Assembly (NCBI GenBank): GCA_033816765.1
Contig: CM066289.1
Span: 3,720,001-3,784,000, forward strand
Direction: 5' to 3'
DNA length: 64,000 nucleotides
From: Nothopassalora personata
Taxonomy: Eukaryota; Ascomycota; Dothideomycetes; Mycosphaerellales; Mycosphaerellaceae
Shown here: positions 21,180 to 30,387 of the stretch, one piece after another
Numbering within the stretch: position 1 is the stretch's first letter
Layout of the letters: each line of letters begins with the position of its first letter
The notes under the pieces: model-generated
What the model saw: the letters and a program-made list of their open reading frames with translations, nothing else
Databases searched by the model: none
Told to the model about the DNA's origin: nothing
Program-made: the position numbers and the translations under genes

Positions 21180-22260
21180 GCTAGCGACTACCTAGCGACC
21201 CGCTAGTACTACTATAGCTTTAGAGGAAGCTATCTAAGACTAGCTCCGCTAGGAGGCCCGTATAGGGGGCCTATTAGTACTACTAACACTATTACTAGTA
21301 CTACGAGTATAGATGTCTAGCGCACTCGGTATACTAGATACGCTAGCGAAGCGTAAGTTTAGCGTACTAGGGCCGTAAACCCCTAAGTCCTTACTAGCTA
21401 GGCGCCTAGGTACCGACATTAAGATATATATACGCTATCTACTATACTTCGTAGCTAGTAAGTATTCGCTACGCTCTTCGCTTACGATACGCTTACTAAT
21501 AGTATAGGAGACGAGTAGGATACGTATAATAGTATTACTACCGGCGAGTTACTTAAGAAGTGTAGGCGCTATAGAGACATTAGGCACCCCTACGTTAGAA
21601 CACTAGCGTCGCTATCGCGTAGCTAGTAGCTCGCCTACGCGCCGCTCGCGCCTAGCGCGATAAGCTTATCTAGGGGCTTAGTAACCCTATTACTAAATAA
21701 GAGTAGGATGCTCTAGACTAGTAGCACGAGCTCTACGCCTAGCTAGGCGAGTAGATCCTAGAGGTAAGTACTACGCCTCGCTAGCGCTCCCTACGCTCGC
21801 CGTGTACGGCGTACTATCGCTCCCTATGTAAATCGGCTAACCTCCTCCTAGGCTAAGAGGTAGTTCTCTACCTATAAGAATAAGCGTATAGGGGACACCC
21901 GCGTACGCTTTACCGGCGCCTCTACTACTACTACCCCCTCCTCCGCCGCCGCTACTACGTCCGTAGTTCTATAGTAAGAGTAGAATAGGGCCCTTAATAG
22001 GCTCTTCAAGCTCGGCCGTGCTATAAGTACTATACGTGTCGTATACGTGTCCTATGCTAACCGTAGTTATAGTTCCTATAGGCTAGAAACATCGATACTA
22101 CCGCGGCCGATAGGGCCTTCTTACTACTAGCCCTACGGGGCGAGTATAATAAGGAGGATAATAAGGAGGGTAATAACGAGTAATCGCGCGCTCCGCGTAT
22201 GTTAGCCGCCTACTACGCGCCTATCTTCTATCTACGTAGCGCCGTAGTGCGCTTATAAAA
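21180..22260 (+). pseudogene. Antisense accessory frame of Gypsy-A (RIP-damaged)
   Basis: Lies between the chromodomain and the 3' LTR and is antisense to pol. It is collinear with the better preserved frame at 23,398-24,410 of Gypsy-B: a shared SITTGELLKKC block, then an Arg/Ala-rich helix with SRLRAARAQR-like sequence, a Gln/Leu helix, and a C-terminal block with ALNRLF and SY residues. Frames change at least once, possibly marking an intron. Not recognised. Confidence 0.4.
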
Positions 22261-22449
22261 GTTTGTTTTTAAAATGAATACTCTTCTCTCTACTCTTCTC
22301 TCTCCTTACCTCCCTCTCTAATGTTATTACTGTCGGGGGTGTTTACTCGACTAAGTAAGCGAGCCTTTTAGTCCGATAGAAGATACTATAGATTAGTGTC
22401 TTCTATACTAGTTATAGCTAAGTTTACTATCGGGGGTAGAGGTCCTTAT

Positions 22450-22898
22450 ATCTAGCTACCGAAGGGTTAAGGTCTAAATGTATAACCTATGCCCTTATTT
22501 TAGCGCCTTATACTACCTTCGTAGGCACCTTATATTCGACTACTATACGCGTAGCCTTCGCGGATCCTTCCGCCGGCTTATACCGTCTTGACTAACGCCT
22601 TATATTCGGCTACTATACGCGTAGCATTCGCGAGTCCTTATACTAGCTCCTAGCTGTTATACTCTTCTAGCTAGCCCTTCTATCGCACTAGGTACTGTAC
22701 TTTACCCTTATACTTACGCTTTCCTAGTACTACCTCTACTTTATATTCCCCGTCCTTATTAGCGAGGGCTATAGTACCTCTATCCTTCTCGCTACCCGCG
22801 TACGGCTCGAGGAGGGATATATAGAATACATTATAAATTCTTAAGTCGGCTAGCAGTACTAGGCGGTACGCCTACGAACCGATAGCGTCGATAATACG
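22450..22898 (-). pseudogene. Gypsy-A chromodomain end of pol (RIP-damaged)
   Basis: Minus-strand blocks equal those of Gypsy-B at 24,480-24,800, with the aromatic cage pattern of a chromodomain (YLV-W-x-E-Y-NSWEP). The frame continues after Gypsy-B at 34,930. Chromodomains of this type steer gypsy integrase to heterochromatin. Confidence 0.7.
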
Positions 22899-23397
22899 GT
22901 ACTATTAAGGGATGTCGTAATGTATAGCACGCCTACGACCTACTAGTCGTAGATGAACTAATTCTTACCTTTTGTTTAAGACGCATCGCGCGTCGTAAGG
23001 TGTACGTATGCGTGTTACGTACGGCTTAGTAGCCGGTCGCGACCGTATGTTACATGTAAGGCTACATATAATGGTTAGCTACTAGGCTACCCCTTATAAT
23101 TGCCTCCCCTCCCGTACGAGCTATCCTTAGCTCGCTAGTTGCTACGTAGAGGTTCCTACGTACTTCTAGAACTATAGTTGCTATACGGCCTACATACGGG
23201 TTACGTACGTGTCGTTATATAGGTGTAGGTAAGTAAGGCTTAGTTACTATACCGACGTAGCTAGTTAGGGGTATAAAACTCTAGCCTAACCTAGCCCTAT
23301 TCTCCTAGCACGTTCCCTAGCGTACTACCTCCGTTATACTAATACTACGTACCCGTACCGTACCCCTACCGTAAGCGCCTCGCTAGCATTATTATTA

Positions 23398-24410
23398 TTA
23401 TGTCTAACTCGCCTCCGTCCTCTAGCCGCTCCGCCTCCTCCCGTAGTATTAGTAGCGATAGCACTACTAGCACCTTAGAAGACGAGCGCCGCTAGGCGGC
23501 TCTAGTGCGCGACGTACCTAGAACGCCTAGTAGTCGTAAGCGACTAGTATCCCCCTCGTAGCTACTAACGCCCTCGCCCGCTACTAAGCTCTCGTAGAGG
23601 ATTAATATATATATACGGTACCTCCTATACTTCGTTAAGGGTAAGTCTCTACGCGCGCCGCCTACGATTCGTATACTAACTACTTACTAGACGAAGCCGA
23701 TGACTGTAATAGTATTACTACCGGCGAGCTCCTAAAGAAGTGCGGCCGCTATAGGCGTAATAGACATAAGTACGCGCCTAACACTAGCTACGCTATCGCC
23801 TCGCTAGTAAGCCGCCTACGCGCCGCGCGCTCCTAGCGCCACTTCCTTACGGCTATAATAGGCTAGGCGCCTATAGACCTCTAGTAGTAGGAGCTAGTAG
23901 AGTAGATCCGCCTACGTACCTAGCTAGGTAACGACATTACGGAGGTAAGTCGCTACTTCGCTCCTACGAGTCGACTACTACTCGCGGGGGGGGGGGCTCT
24001 AGTACGTCTCCTATACTTCGGCTAACCCTTTCTATAGGCTATTAGGTAGTTTAATGCCTATAAGTATAAGCGTGCCGGGGAGACCCGTATACGTGCCCCC
24101 GCCGCCGCTACTACTACCGCCGCCCCCGCCGCCGTAGCCCTCGCGCTCTAGTAGGAGTAGAACCGCGCCCTTAATAGGCTATTCGAACTCGGCCGCGCCG
24201 TAAGTCGTATGTTCCTCGTATACGTGTACCCCGCTAACCGTAGTCCTAGTTCCTATAGGCGTAGAACATCGATACTACCGCCGCCGACTAGGCATTCCTA
24301 CCTAAGTTACTACGCGACGACGATAACTAAGGCGCTCGCCTTATACGCTACTCGCGGGCTCCTCGCCTACTACTACTCTACGTAGCCCCTAGTAGGCGCG
24401 CTACTCTTTA
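23398..24410 (+). pseudogene. Antisense accessory frame of Gypsy-B (RIP-damaged)
   Basis: From the ATG at 23,398 the plus strand reads MSNSPPSSSRSASSRS, a Ser-rich start, then an EDERRQAALVRD segment, a hydrophobic IYIRYLLYFVKGK segment, a SITTGELLKKCGRYRRN block, a helix with SLVSRLRAARSQRHF, Gln/Leu-rich helices, an Ala-rich linker and an ALNRLFELGRAVSRMFLVYV block. One frame change is needed near 23,650, perhaps an intron. Stops are TAG at expected Gln. It lies antisense to pol between chromodomain and 3' LTR, and the same frame exists in Gypsy-A. No known family recognised. Confidence 0.45.
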
Positions 24411-25151
24411 GCTTTTATTTTATTTATAGTTAAGAAAAGTTTTGTTTATACTCTAGTACTAGTCTTATTTACTTCTCCTTAACGCCTTATAGTCGGCTAC
24501 TATACGATCCGTATTCGCGAGGCCCTCCGCCGGTTCCTAGCTATTATACTCCTCTAGCTAGTCCTTCTACTAGACTAGATACTATAGCTTACCCTTACGC
24601 TTACGCCTATCTAGTACTACCTCTACCTTATACTCTCCGTCCTTATTAGCTAGAGGGAGTACGGGTCTATCCTTATCGCTACCGATATACGGCTCGAGGA
24701 GAGAGACATAGAAGACGTTATAGAGCCTTAAGTCGGCTAGTAGCGCTAGGCGGTACGCCTACGAACCGATAGCGTCCGTAATACGGTATAGGCCGATAAA
24801 CTTCGGACCTATCTTCTTCTTTAGCACTACTAACTTAAGGTTCTTCGTTAATAATAGGACTAAGTTACCTACGCGGTAGGTCTTAGCTTAGTAGGTCTTA
24901 TTATAGTAGCGAGCCTAGCTTTCTACTGTAGCCTTCTATCGCTCCTCGAGTATAGCGCGTAGTTTTCGCATGCGACTCGTAGCTATTACCGCTACTAGTA
25001 CTTTCCCCCCCTAGGTCTCGTCTCGAGATCTAGTTAGTATAGGGGCAATCTTAGGTCGCTAACCGTACGCTATCTCGAACGGACTTATCCGTAGTATTAG
25101 GTAGATACTATTGTTAGCTACGAATTTAGTAACTATAAGCTACTTAGCCTA

Positions 25152-25417
25152 TGTTAAACAGGTACGAGTTGCGCAGCCACTGGAAGATGGAATCTTGCCT
25201 TAGGACGAAGAAGGACCCAATGGGATAGCGTGTCTCTATGAACAAGTATCGCGGATGTGGATGTAAAGGATAAGAGGCAGACTCATCTGTTCGGATGAGT
25301 CTTATACCCCTGATCCAGCCATGTCACCCAGCCACGTAATCCTGTTGCGGGGCAACCACATGTTGGGGTCCGGTAGACCCCAACCTCTTTAACCCGATGA
25401 CCTGCATATTCTCAACA
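25152..25417 (-). repeat. Copia 3' LTR
   Basis: 266 bp, identical to the 5' LTR. A purine tract on the minus strand directly upstream of this LTR (reverse complement of 25,418-25,426, GAGTGGGAG) is the likely polypurine tract for plus-strand priming. Confidence 0.95.
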
Positions 25418-25451
25418 CTCCCACTCAGGTCAGAAGGTCTCCAACAATCCC

Positions 25452-27338
25452 TTATGCAAGCTGGAGCTGCCTCACAAAGTTTTGAAACTGCTGGCCACTA
25501 AGGGGTTTGGTTAACCCATCAGCAACCATGTTCTTTGTATGGCAGTACTCCACTGCAATCTTCTTCTGCCACCAGAGATGTCTGACGTAGTTGTATGCAA
25601 CATCAATGTGCTTTGACCTCTCGTGCACATGGGCATCTTTGACAAGGGTCAAAGCTGCTTGGTTGTCGCCCATGAGCTTCACTGGTCTCAGCTCGTCAGC
25701 AGTACTCTTGCATGCCTTGACGCTTGGCTGGAAAGAACATTCTCCAACAAGCTCTGGACACCTCATTTCTCGGAGGACTGCAGCAAGGAACTGCGACTGC
25801 TTTGCGGCTGCGTTCATGGCCATGAACTCAGCCTCCATTGTTGATGTTGCAACAGACTTCTGCTTCTTACTCATCCAGGACACAGGGGATCCGCAGAGGA
25901 GCCACACATGCCCAAGGATTGAGACTCTGTCTGCTTTGTCCATAGCATAGTCAGAGTCTGAGTACCCCTGGAGAACACCTCCACCGCGCTTGAACATCAA
26001 TCCAAGATCAGGGTATGATCTGAGATAGCGGGAGAGTTTCTTCAAAGCTCTCATGTGTTGCTTTGACGGGTCGGCCACATATGAGCTGATTCTTCCAAGG
26101 GGGAAAGCAAGGTCCGGTCTTGTCATTGTCATTGGCCACATCCAGGTACCATTGTAGCTCTGGTAATCCTGCTTGTTGCACCTCTCATCCATTGTAGCCG
26201 TAGGTTTCAAGTCTTCGTAGCTATCCATGGGTGAGTGGGTTGGTGTAGCCTTCTCTCTAGCCATATTCATCTTGGCAAGGTTGGTTTGAACATAGTGTCC
26301 CTGATCGAGCTTGAGAGTTCCTTGGGACCTATCTCTCGTGATCCTCATTCCGAGGATCTTCTCAGGTTCCCCAAGATCTTTGATCTTGAACACGCGTCCA
26401 AATTCAGCCTTGAACCACTGAATATCTGACAGCTTCGGAGCTGCAATAGGGATGTCATCCACATGGGTGAGAATCATGATGTCTCTCCCTTTGTGAATGA
26501 GTAGGCATGGATCCACCTGGGACTGGGTGAATCCAATCTGTTCCAGCTTGGCAACACAGAGTTTGTTCCAGTCTCTGGCTGCTTGTTTGAGTCCGTAAAG
26601 GCTGCGTAAGACCTTGAAGACCATGTTCGGGGGAACCTCAACACCTAGGGGTGGGATCATGTAGATGTCTTCAAGAAGACTGCTCTCGGTGAAAGCATTG
26701 TTCACATCCACCTGGTGCATCTCGAGATCCTTCTCGCACACTACAGCCATGAACACCCTGAGGGTATCATGCCTGACAGTAGGCGCAAAGGTCTCTTCGA
26801 AGTCAACACCATATTTCTGTGAAAATCCTCTTGCAACCAGTCTTGCCTTGAACTTCTCTATGGCTCCACTGATCATCCTTTTCACATCAAAGACCCACTT
26901 GGATGTAACCAGGTTGGCACCCTTTGGCGGTACAACTGGTTCCAAGGTGTTGTTGCTTTCCAAGGCAATAAGTTCTTTCTGGATTGCCTCTTTCCACATA
27001 TGTCCCCAATTGGGGTCTCCCACTGCCTCCTTATAGGACTTTGGGATTGGCACTTCCTGCTGGTAGGCTATGGCCTGCCCAACAGCAGCAAATGCATACT
27101 CTTCCACGTCATTCAGGATTTCCTCAACCCAGCTCATGGTTGGATCAAGATGAAACATCTGGGCAATCAATGCCCTGTGATGCTTGGCTTCATGCTCAGC
27201 AGAGCCATCATCTCCATCCCCCCTTGACCTCTTGTTGCCTGCAAGTTGGGATGGCTGTTGAGGCTGGTCCTCCTGAATGGGATCTTCCTCGTTTTCTCCT
27301 GGAGTCCCCTCGTCTCCAATCTTCTGGTATTCTCCCAT
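25452..27338 (-). CDS. Copia reverse transcriptase and RNase H
   Basis: 628 codons from the Met at 27,338; the frame is open upstream through a Pro-rich stretch (QLPPPPKDM) to about 27,430, so the Met is only the first in frame. A linker of about 85 residues precedes the RVT_2 domain: WKEAIQKELIALE, TSKWVFDVKR, KARLVARGFSQKYGVDFEET, QVDVNNAF, RSLYGLKQAARDWN. The active-site block reads LTHVDD, where most relatives have YVDD. RNase H follows with GYSDSDYA, VSWMSKKQKSVATSTMEAEF, KLMGDNQAALTL and KHIDVAYNYVR, and the C-terminal VADGLTKPL typical of copia. The protein is intact from RT to the stop at 25,452. It would copy element RNA into cDNA in virus-like particles. Confidence 0.93.
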   Translation of the reverse strand: MGEYQKIGDEGTPGENEEDPIQEDQPQQPSQLAGNKRSRGDGDDGSAEHEAKHHRALIAQMFHLDPTMSWVEEILNDVEEYAFAAVGQAIAYQQEVPIPKSYKEAVGDPNWGHMWKEAIQKELIALESNNTLEPVVPPKGANLVTSKWVFDVKRMISGAIEKFKARLVARGFSQKYGVDFEETFAPTVRHDTLRVFMAVVCEKDLEMHQVDVNNAFTESSLLEDIYMIPPLGVEVPPNMVFKVLRSLYGLKQAARDWNKLCVAKLEQIGFTQSQVDPCLLIHKGRDIMILTHVDDIPIAAPKLSDIQWFKAEFGRVFKIKDLGEPEKILGMRITRDRSQGTLKLDQGHYVQTNLAKMNMAREKATPTHSPMDSYEDLKPTATMDERCNKQDYQSYNGTWMWPMTMTRPDLAFPLGRISSYVADPSKQHMRALKKLSRYLRSYPDLGLMFKRGGGVLQGYSDSDYAMDKADRVSILGHVWLLCGSPVSWMSKKQKSVATSTMEAEFMAMNAAAKQSQFLAAVLREMRCPELVGECSFQPSVKACKSTADELRPVKLMGDNQAALTLVKDAHVHERSKHIDVAYNYVRHLWWQKKIAVEYCHTKNMVADGLTKPLSGQQFQNFVRQLQLA

Positions 27339-28027
27339 GTCTTTTGGAGGTGGGGGAAGTTGTACAAACAGCGGCTTTGCTGGCTGTGGTGGTGGTTTTG
27401 ATGAATTGGGGATTCCTGCGGCGCTTTGTTCGACTGGTTGGTGAAGGTGATGCCAAGATCCATATCACCCCCCTTCTCATTCTCGAACCAGTCGACCTGG
27501 CTGTGGGCCTTGATAGCTCGCATGTCAGGCTCCCAGAACAGCCATTGCTTCGTGGTGTTCTCATTGTAGCCCACGAACACAGCTTCTTTGCCCCTATTCA
27601 TCAGCTTGTCTCTTCTCAAGCCTTGAGGATGGGACCTCGGGTCTACATAGACCACTGCTTTGCATCCCCAGACTCTCAAATGGTCAACAGATGGTACCTG
27701 GCCAGTGAAGGCTTCTTCCGGCGAAAGAGCGATACCATCTACAATGGGTCCATTTGGGAGCCTGTTTCTCACCACAGTTTGAGCAAGGAGGGCTTCTGGC
27801 CAGAATTCGACTGGCATGTTTGAGTCTTCCAGCATTGCTCTCACTGTGTTCTCAGAGGCTTGAATTGATCTCTCCACAGGACCATTCTGAAGTGAGTTGT
27901 AGGCATCGGTCGTGTCCATCTGGATGCCAAACTCCTTCTCCCACTGCTTCAGCAAGGCGAGAATCTCCCTTGCACCGTCACTTCTGATTGCAGATAGGAG
28001 GCATCTTGCGACGTTTTCTACCTGCAT
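27167..28027 (-). pseudogene. Copia integrase, core fragment
   Basis: Begins within 10 bases of the end of the gag-protease frame, one frame over. Residues from AIRSDGAREI carry the second catalytic Asp, and the NGPVERSIQASENTVRAML block carries the catalytic Glu. FWPEALLAQTVVRNRLPN and the DHLRVWGCKAVVYVDP/GYNENTTKQWLFWEPD blocks of the copia integrase C-terminal part follow. The first catalytic Asp block (normally about 90 residues after the HHCC start) is absent: an internal deletion of roughly 260 bp also changed the frame. After about residue 190 the correct frame passes to the RT frame by a one-base shift somewhere in 27,340-27,480; the rest of this frame is non-native. Confidence 0.85.
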
Positions 28028-29601
28028 CTTCCATTCTTGTCAGTAACTCGGTGTAGATTTCTCAGCAACCCCTTGCCAAGGTGTGCACATCTTCTATGCC
28101 ATAGCTCCCACTGATCTTCAGATCCAGTAGATGCCATAGCATGTTCCATTTCATCGTCTTGAGCCAGCAAGGCATGTGATATGGGCTCAAGCTGTTCAGA
28201 GATAGTCTGAATGAATGGAACTCCTCCCTTCATCTTTGTCTGGACAACTGGTTTTCCAGAGAGGGACTTGAGGGTGAAACTGGGTGGTTGGACAGCAAAC
28301 TGATGGCTGAACTGGTTCCACGAAACAAGACTAACTCCAAGGCCAGGAACAAGCAAAACGTTTTCCAAGACAATCTGTTTCCCAGAGGGACCACCCATCA
28401 CTGCGCTTCCCACATGCGTGGCATGGAGAAAGCCACCTCCAACCTTGATCCACTTTCTCTTCCCGAGAGGCTTCAGTGTCCTGAAAAGTGAATCTTGGTC
28501 AGTCATGTGGGACGAGGCACAAGAGTCAAGCAACCACTCTGAGGAGGGGTATTTGCCTTTGGCTTCCACAGTGGAATGGGCAACCTCATCGACATCATCA
28601 TCTTCTAGGGGTGCTTCAGAATCTGATGTGTCTTCTTGGGTTACGTGTGCCCTTGCAGGCTTGGATGAGGAGGCTTTAGGCTTCTTTTGGCCCTCCTTCA
28701 TCTGCTTTGTAAGATCACTCACCGCCTTGAGCATATCCCTTAGGTTTGGGGATTGCGAACGTCTTCTCGGCGGTGATGATTGTCTCTTTACAACAGAGGT
28801 CCTTCCTCTGTTGTGCTTGTCCTTTTTGACAGTCTGCTTGGCGCCGGAGAGGTGTGGGCATTCTTTGATGAGATGATCACCATCACAGAGATGGCAGGTG
28901 ATCTTGCCCTGGTAACCTCTTCCCGCAAACATCGCTGTTTCTTTGGATGCGACCTCCAGTCTGGATTCATGTGACTCAAGCAGTTGCAGACAATCTTCGT
29001 ATGACAGTCCTGGCTGGGCCAGGATGGTGTTCTTCGTCTCAAGATACACCTCAGGCAGAGCCTGAAGCAGATGCTTCAGCTTCCTTGTAGGCTCTTGGTA
29101 GTGAGCCTCTGCTGGGTCGACTTCGGCAATCCTTCGTGCAAGGTTGCCAAGATGGACCCAGGCCTGCCTGATAGTCATGTTCTCTGTCATTCTGAAGTTG
29201 ATCAACTCTTGAACAACTGCCATTGCATGTGCAGCATGAACCCTGCTGTACTTCGCTCTCATCTTGAGCCAGATCTCCCCAGCTTCTCTTATCTCCAACA
29301 CCTCGTCTTGGTCATCTTGCGAAAGGCAGATAAAGATCTCATATCTTGCCTTTGCATTAGCCTTTCTGCCGGCTGGACTGTATCTTGATTCTTGAAGTCC
29401 AGATTGGGAGGTAGATGATTCAGATGGTGTTGAGGAGCTTGGGGTGCTAGACAGTGGGTTGCTTCCGTCCACTACCCAGTACACATCTTGGGCCTCAAGA
29501 TGGTCTTGCATCAAGGAGAACCATGTTCTCCAGTTGTCCTTGGCGAGGATGGGGGCTGCCCTCCTTCTCCCAAGGCTGCTGTGTCCAGTTTCGGACTCCA
29601 T
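28018..29601 (-). CDS. Copia Gag and protease (527 aa), truncated in integrase zinc domain
   Basis: Starts with the Met at 29,601 after a leader of about 515 bp. Residues 20-230 are the UBN2-type Gag, with ILAKDNWRTWFSLMQDHLEA, EIWLKMRAKYSRV and a LLQALPEVYLETKNTIL block. A zinc knuckle CHLCDGDHLIKECPH has the spacing C-x2-C-x3-H-x4-C, one residue shorter than canonical. A basic Ser/Arg linker and an acidic stretch precede the aspartic protease motif WLLDSCASSHMT (D-S-C-A-S-S-H). The protein ends with the start of integrase, LWHRRCAHLGKGLLRNL, the His pair of the HHCC zinc site, then a stop after DKNGRCR where the integrase deletion lies. It packages RNA and processes the polyprotein. Confidence 0.92.
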   Translation of the reverse strand: MESETGHSSLGRRRAAPILAKDNWRTWFSLMQDHLEAQDVYWVVDGSNPLSSTPSSSTPSESSTSQSGLQESRYSPAGRKANAKARYEIFICLSQDDQDEVLEIREAGEIWLKMRAKYSRVHAAHAMAVVQELINFRMTENMTIRQAWVHLGNLARRIAEVDPAEAHYQEPTRKLKHLLQALPEVYLETKNTILAQPGLSYEDCLQLLESHESRLEVASKETAMFAGRGYQGKITCHLCDGDHLIKECPHLSGAKQTVKKDKHNRGRTSVVKRQSSPPRRRSQSPNLRDMLKAVSDLTKQMKEGQKKPKASSSKPARAHVTQEDTSDSEAPLEDDDVDEVAHSTVEAKGKYPSSEWLLDSCASSHMTDQDSLFRTLKPLGKRKWIKVGGGFLHATHVGSAVMGGPSGKQIVLENVLLVPGLGVSLVSWNQFSHQFAVQPPSFTLKSLSGKPVVQTKMKGGVPFIQTISEQLEPISHALLAQDDEMEHAMASTGSEDQWELWHRRCAHLGKGLLRNLHRVTDKNGRCR

Positions 29602-30101
29602 GCTTTTGTGTATGTGTGTGTGGGTCAGGATGGCTGCCCACGGAGTCGATAGGTATTCGGTCGTTCGCGGTATCGAGGGGATAAGTCGAACGCGTGGTTG
29701 ATGGCGGACAGGATGGCTGTCGGCCGGAGAGGGGATAATCGGTCGTAGGATCGTGTTCTGAGACGCTGTCTGTAACTCTCTCAGGGGAGGGTGTTCTGAG
29801 ACACTGCGACTCTCTCAGACGGAACAGTTAGTCGGTGAGGACGACGCGGTGTCCTGAGAGCGACTCTTCCCAGTAGGCTCGCCCACCTGTCTGGGGTATT
29901 GACACAGGCTTCTCTTCCGACCCTCTGAGTCGGTCAAAGACTGATAGTGTCTCACTAGGCGCTTTCACGACTGATATGCACCTACAGCGAGCTGTAGCTT
30001 CCTGTGCAATGCGGAGGCGGCCTCCAGTCTGCCCTTCCTTTTATCCTGCAGAGGAATAACTGCGTTACGACTTCGAGTAAGACGAGATCCAAGTAGGCAA
30101 A

Positions 30102-30116
30102 CCCGGGCTCATAACC
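30102..30116 (-). promoter_or_regulatory. Copia primer-binding site, half-tRNA type (initiator tRNA-Met)
   Basis: Directly inside the 5' LTR the minus strand reads GGTTATGAGCCC. Its complement GGGCTCATAACC is the anticodon stem-loop of eukaryotic initiator tRNA-Met (CAT in the loop). Priming by an internal tRNA cut, as in Drosophila copia, is therefore likely. Only about 12 bases match the tRNA arm clearly. Confidence 0.75.
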
Positions 30117-30382
30117 TGTTAAACAGGTACGAGTTGCGCAGCCACTGGAAGATGGAATCTTGCCTTAGGACGAAGAAGGACCCAATGGGATAGCGTGTCT
30201 CTATGAACAAGTATCGCGGATGTGGATGTAAAGGATAAGAGGCAGACTCATCTGTTCGGATGAGTCTTATACCCCTGATCCAGCCATGTCACCCAGCCAC
30301 GTAATCCTGTTGCGGGGCAACCACATGTTGGGGTCCGGTAGACCCCAACCTCTTTAACCCGATGACCTGCATATTCTCAACA
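30117..30382 (-). repeat. Copia 5' LTR
   Basis: 266 bp, identical to 25,152-25,417. It should carry the promoter and polyadenylation signals of the element; no unmistakable TATA box is evident. Confidence 0.95.
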
Positions 30383-30387
30383 GCCTA

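Larger units (their letters stand above)
25152..30382 (-). mobile_element. Copia LTR retrotransposon, un-RIPped, identical LTRs
   Basis: 5,231 bp with 266-bp LTRs (25,152-25,417 and 30,117-30,382) that I find identical base for base, TGTTAAACAGG to TTCTCAACA, flanked by GCCTA duplications (25,147-25,151; 30,383-30,387). Internal order on the minus strand: 515-bp leader, gag-protease frame, integrase fragment, RT-RNase H. Domain order protease-integrase-RT identifies Ty1/copia. CA and TG are normal throughout, so RIP has not acted on it. The integrase is internally deleted and two frame changes break the polyprotein, so this copy cannot be autonomous despite its young LTRs. Confidence 0.96.
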
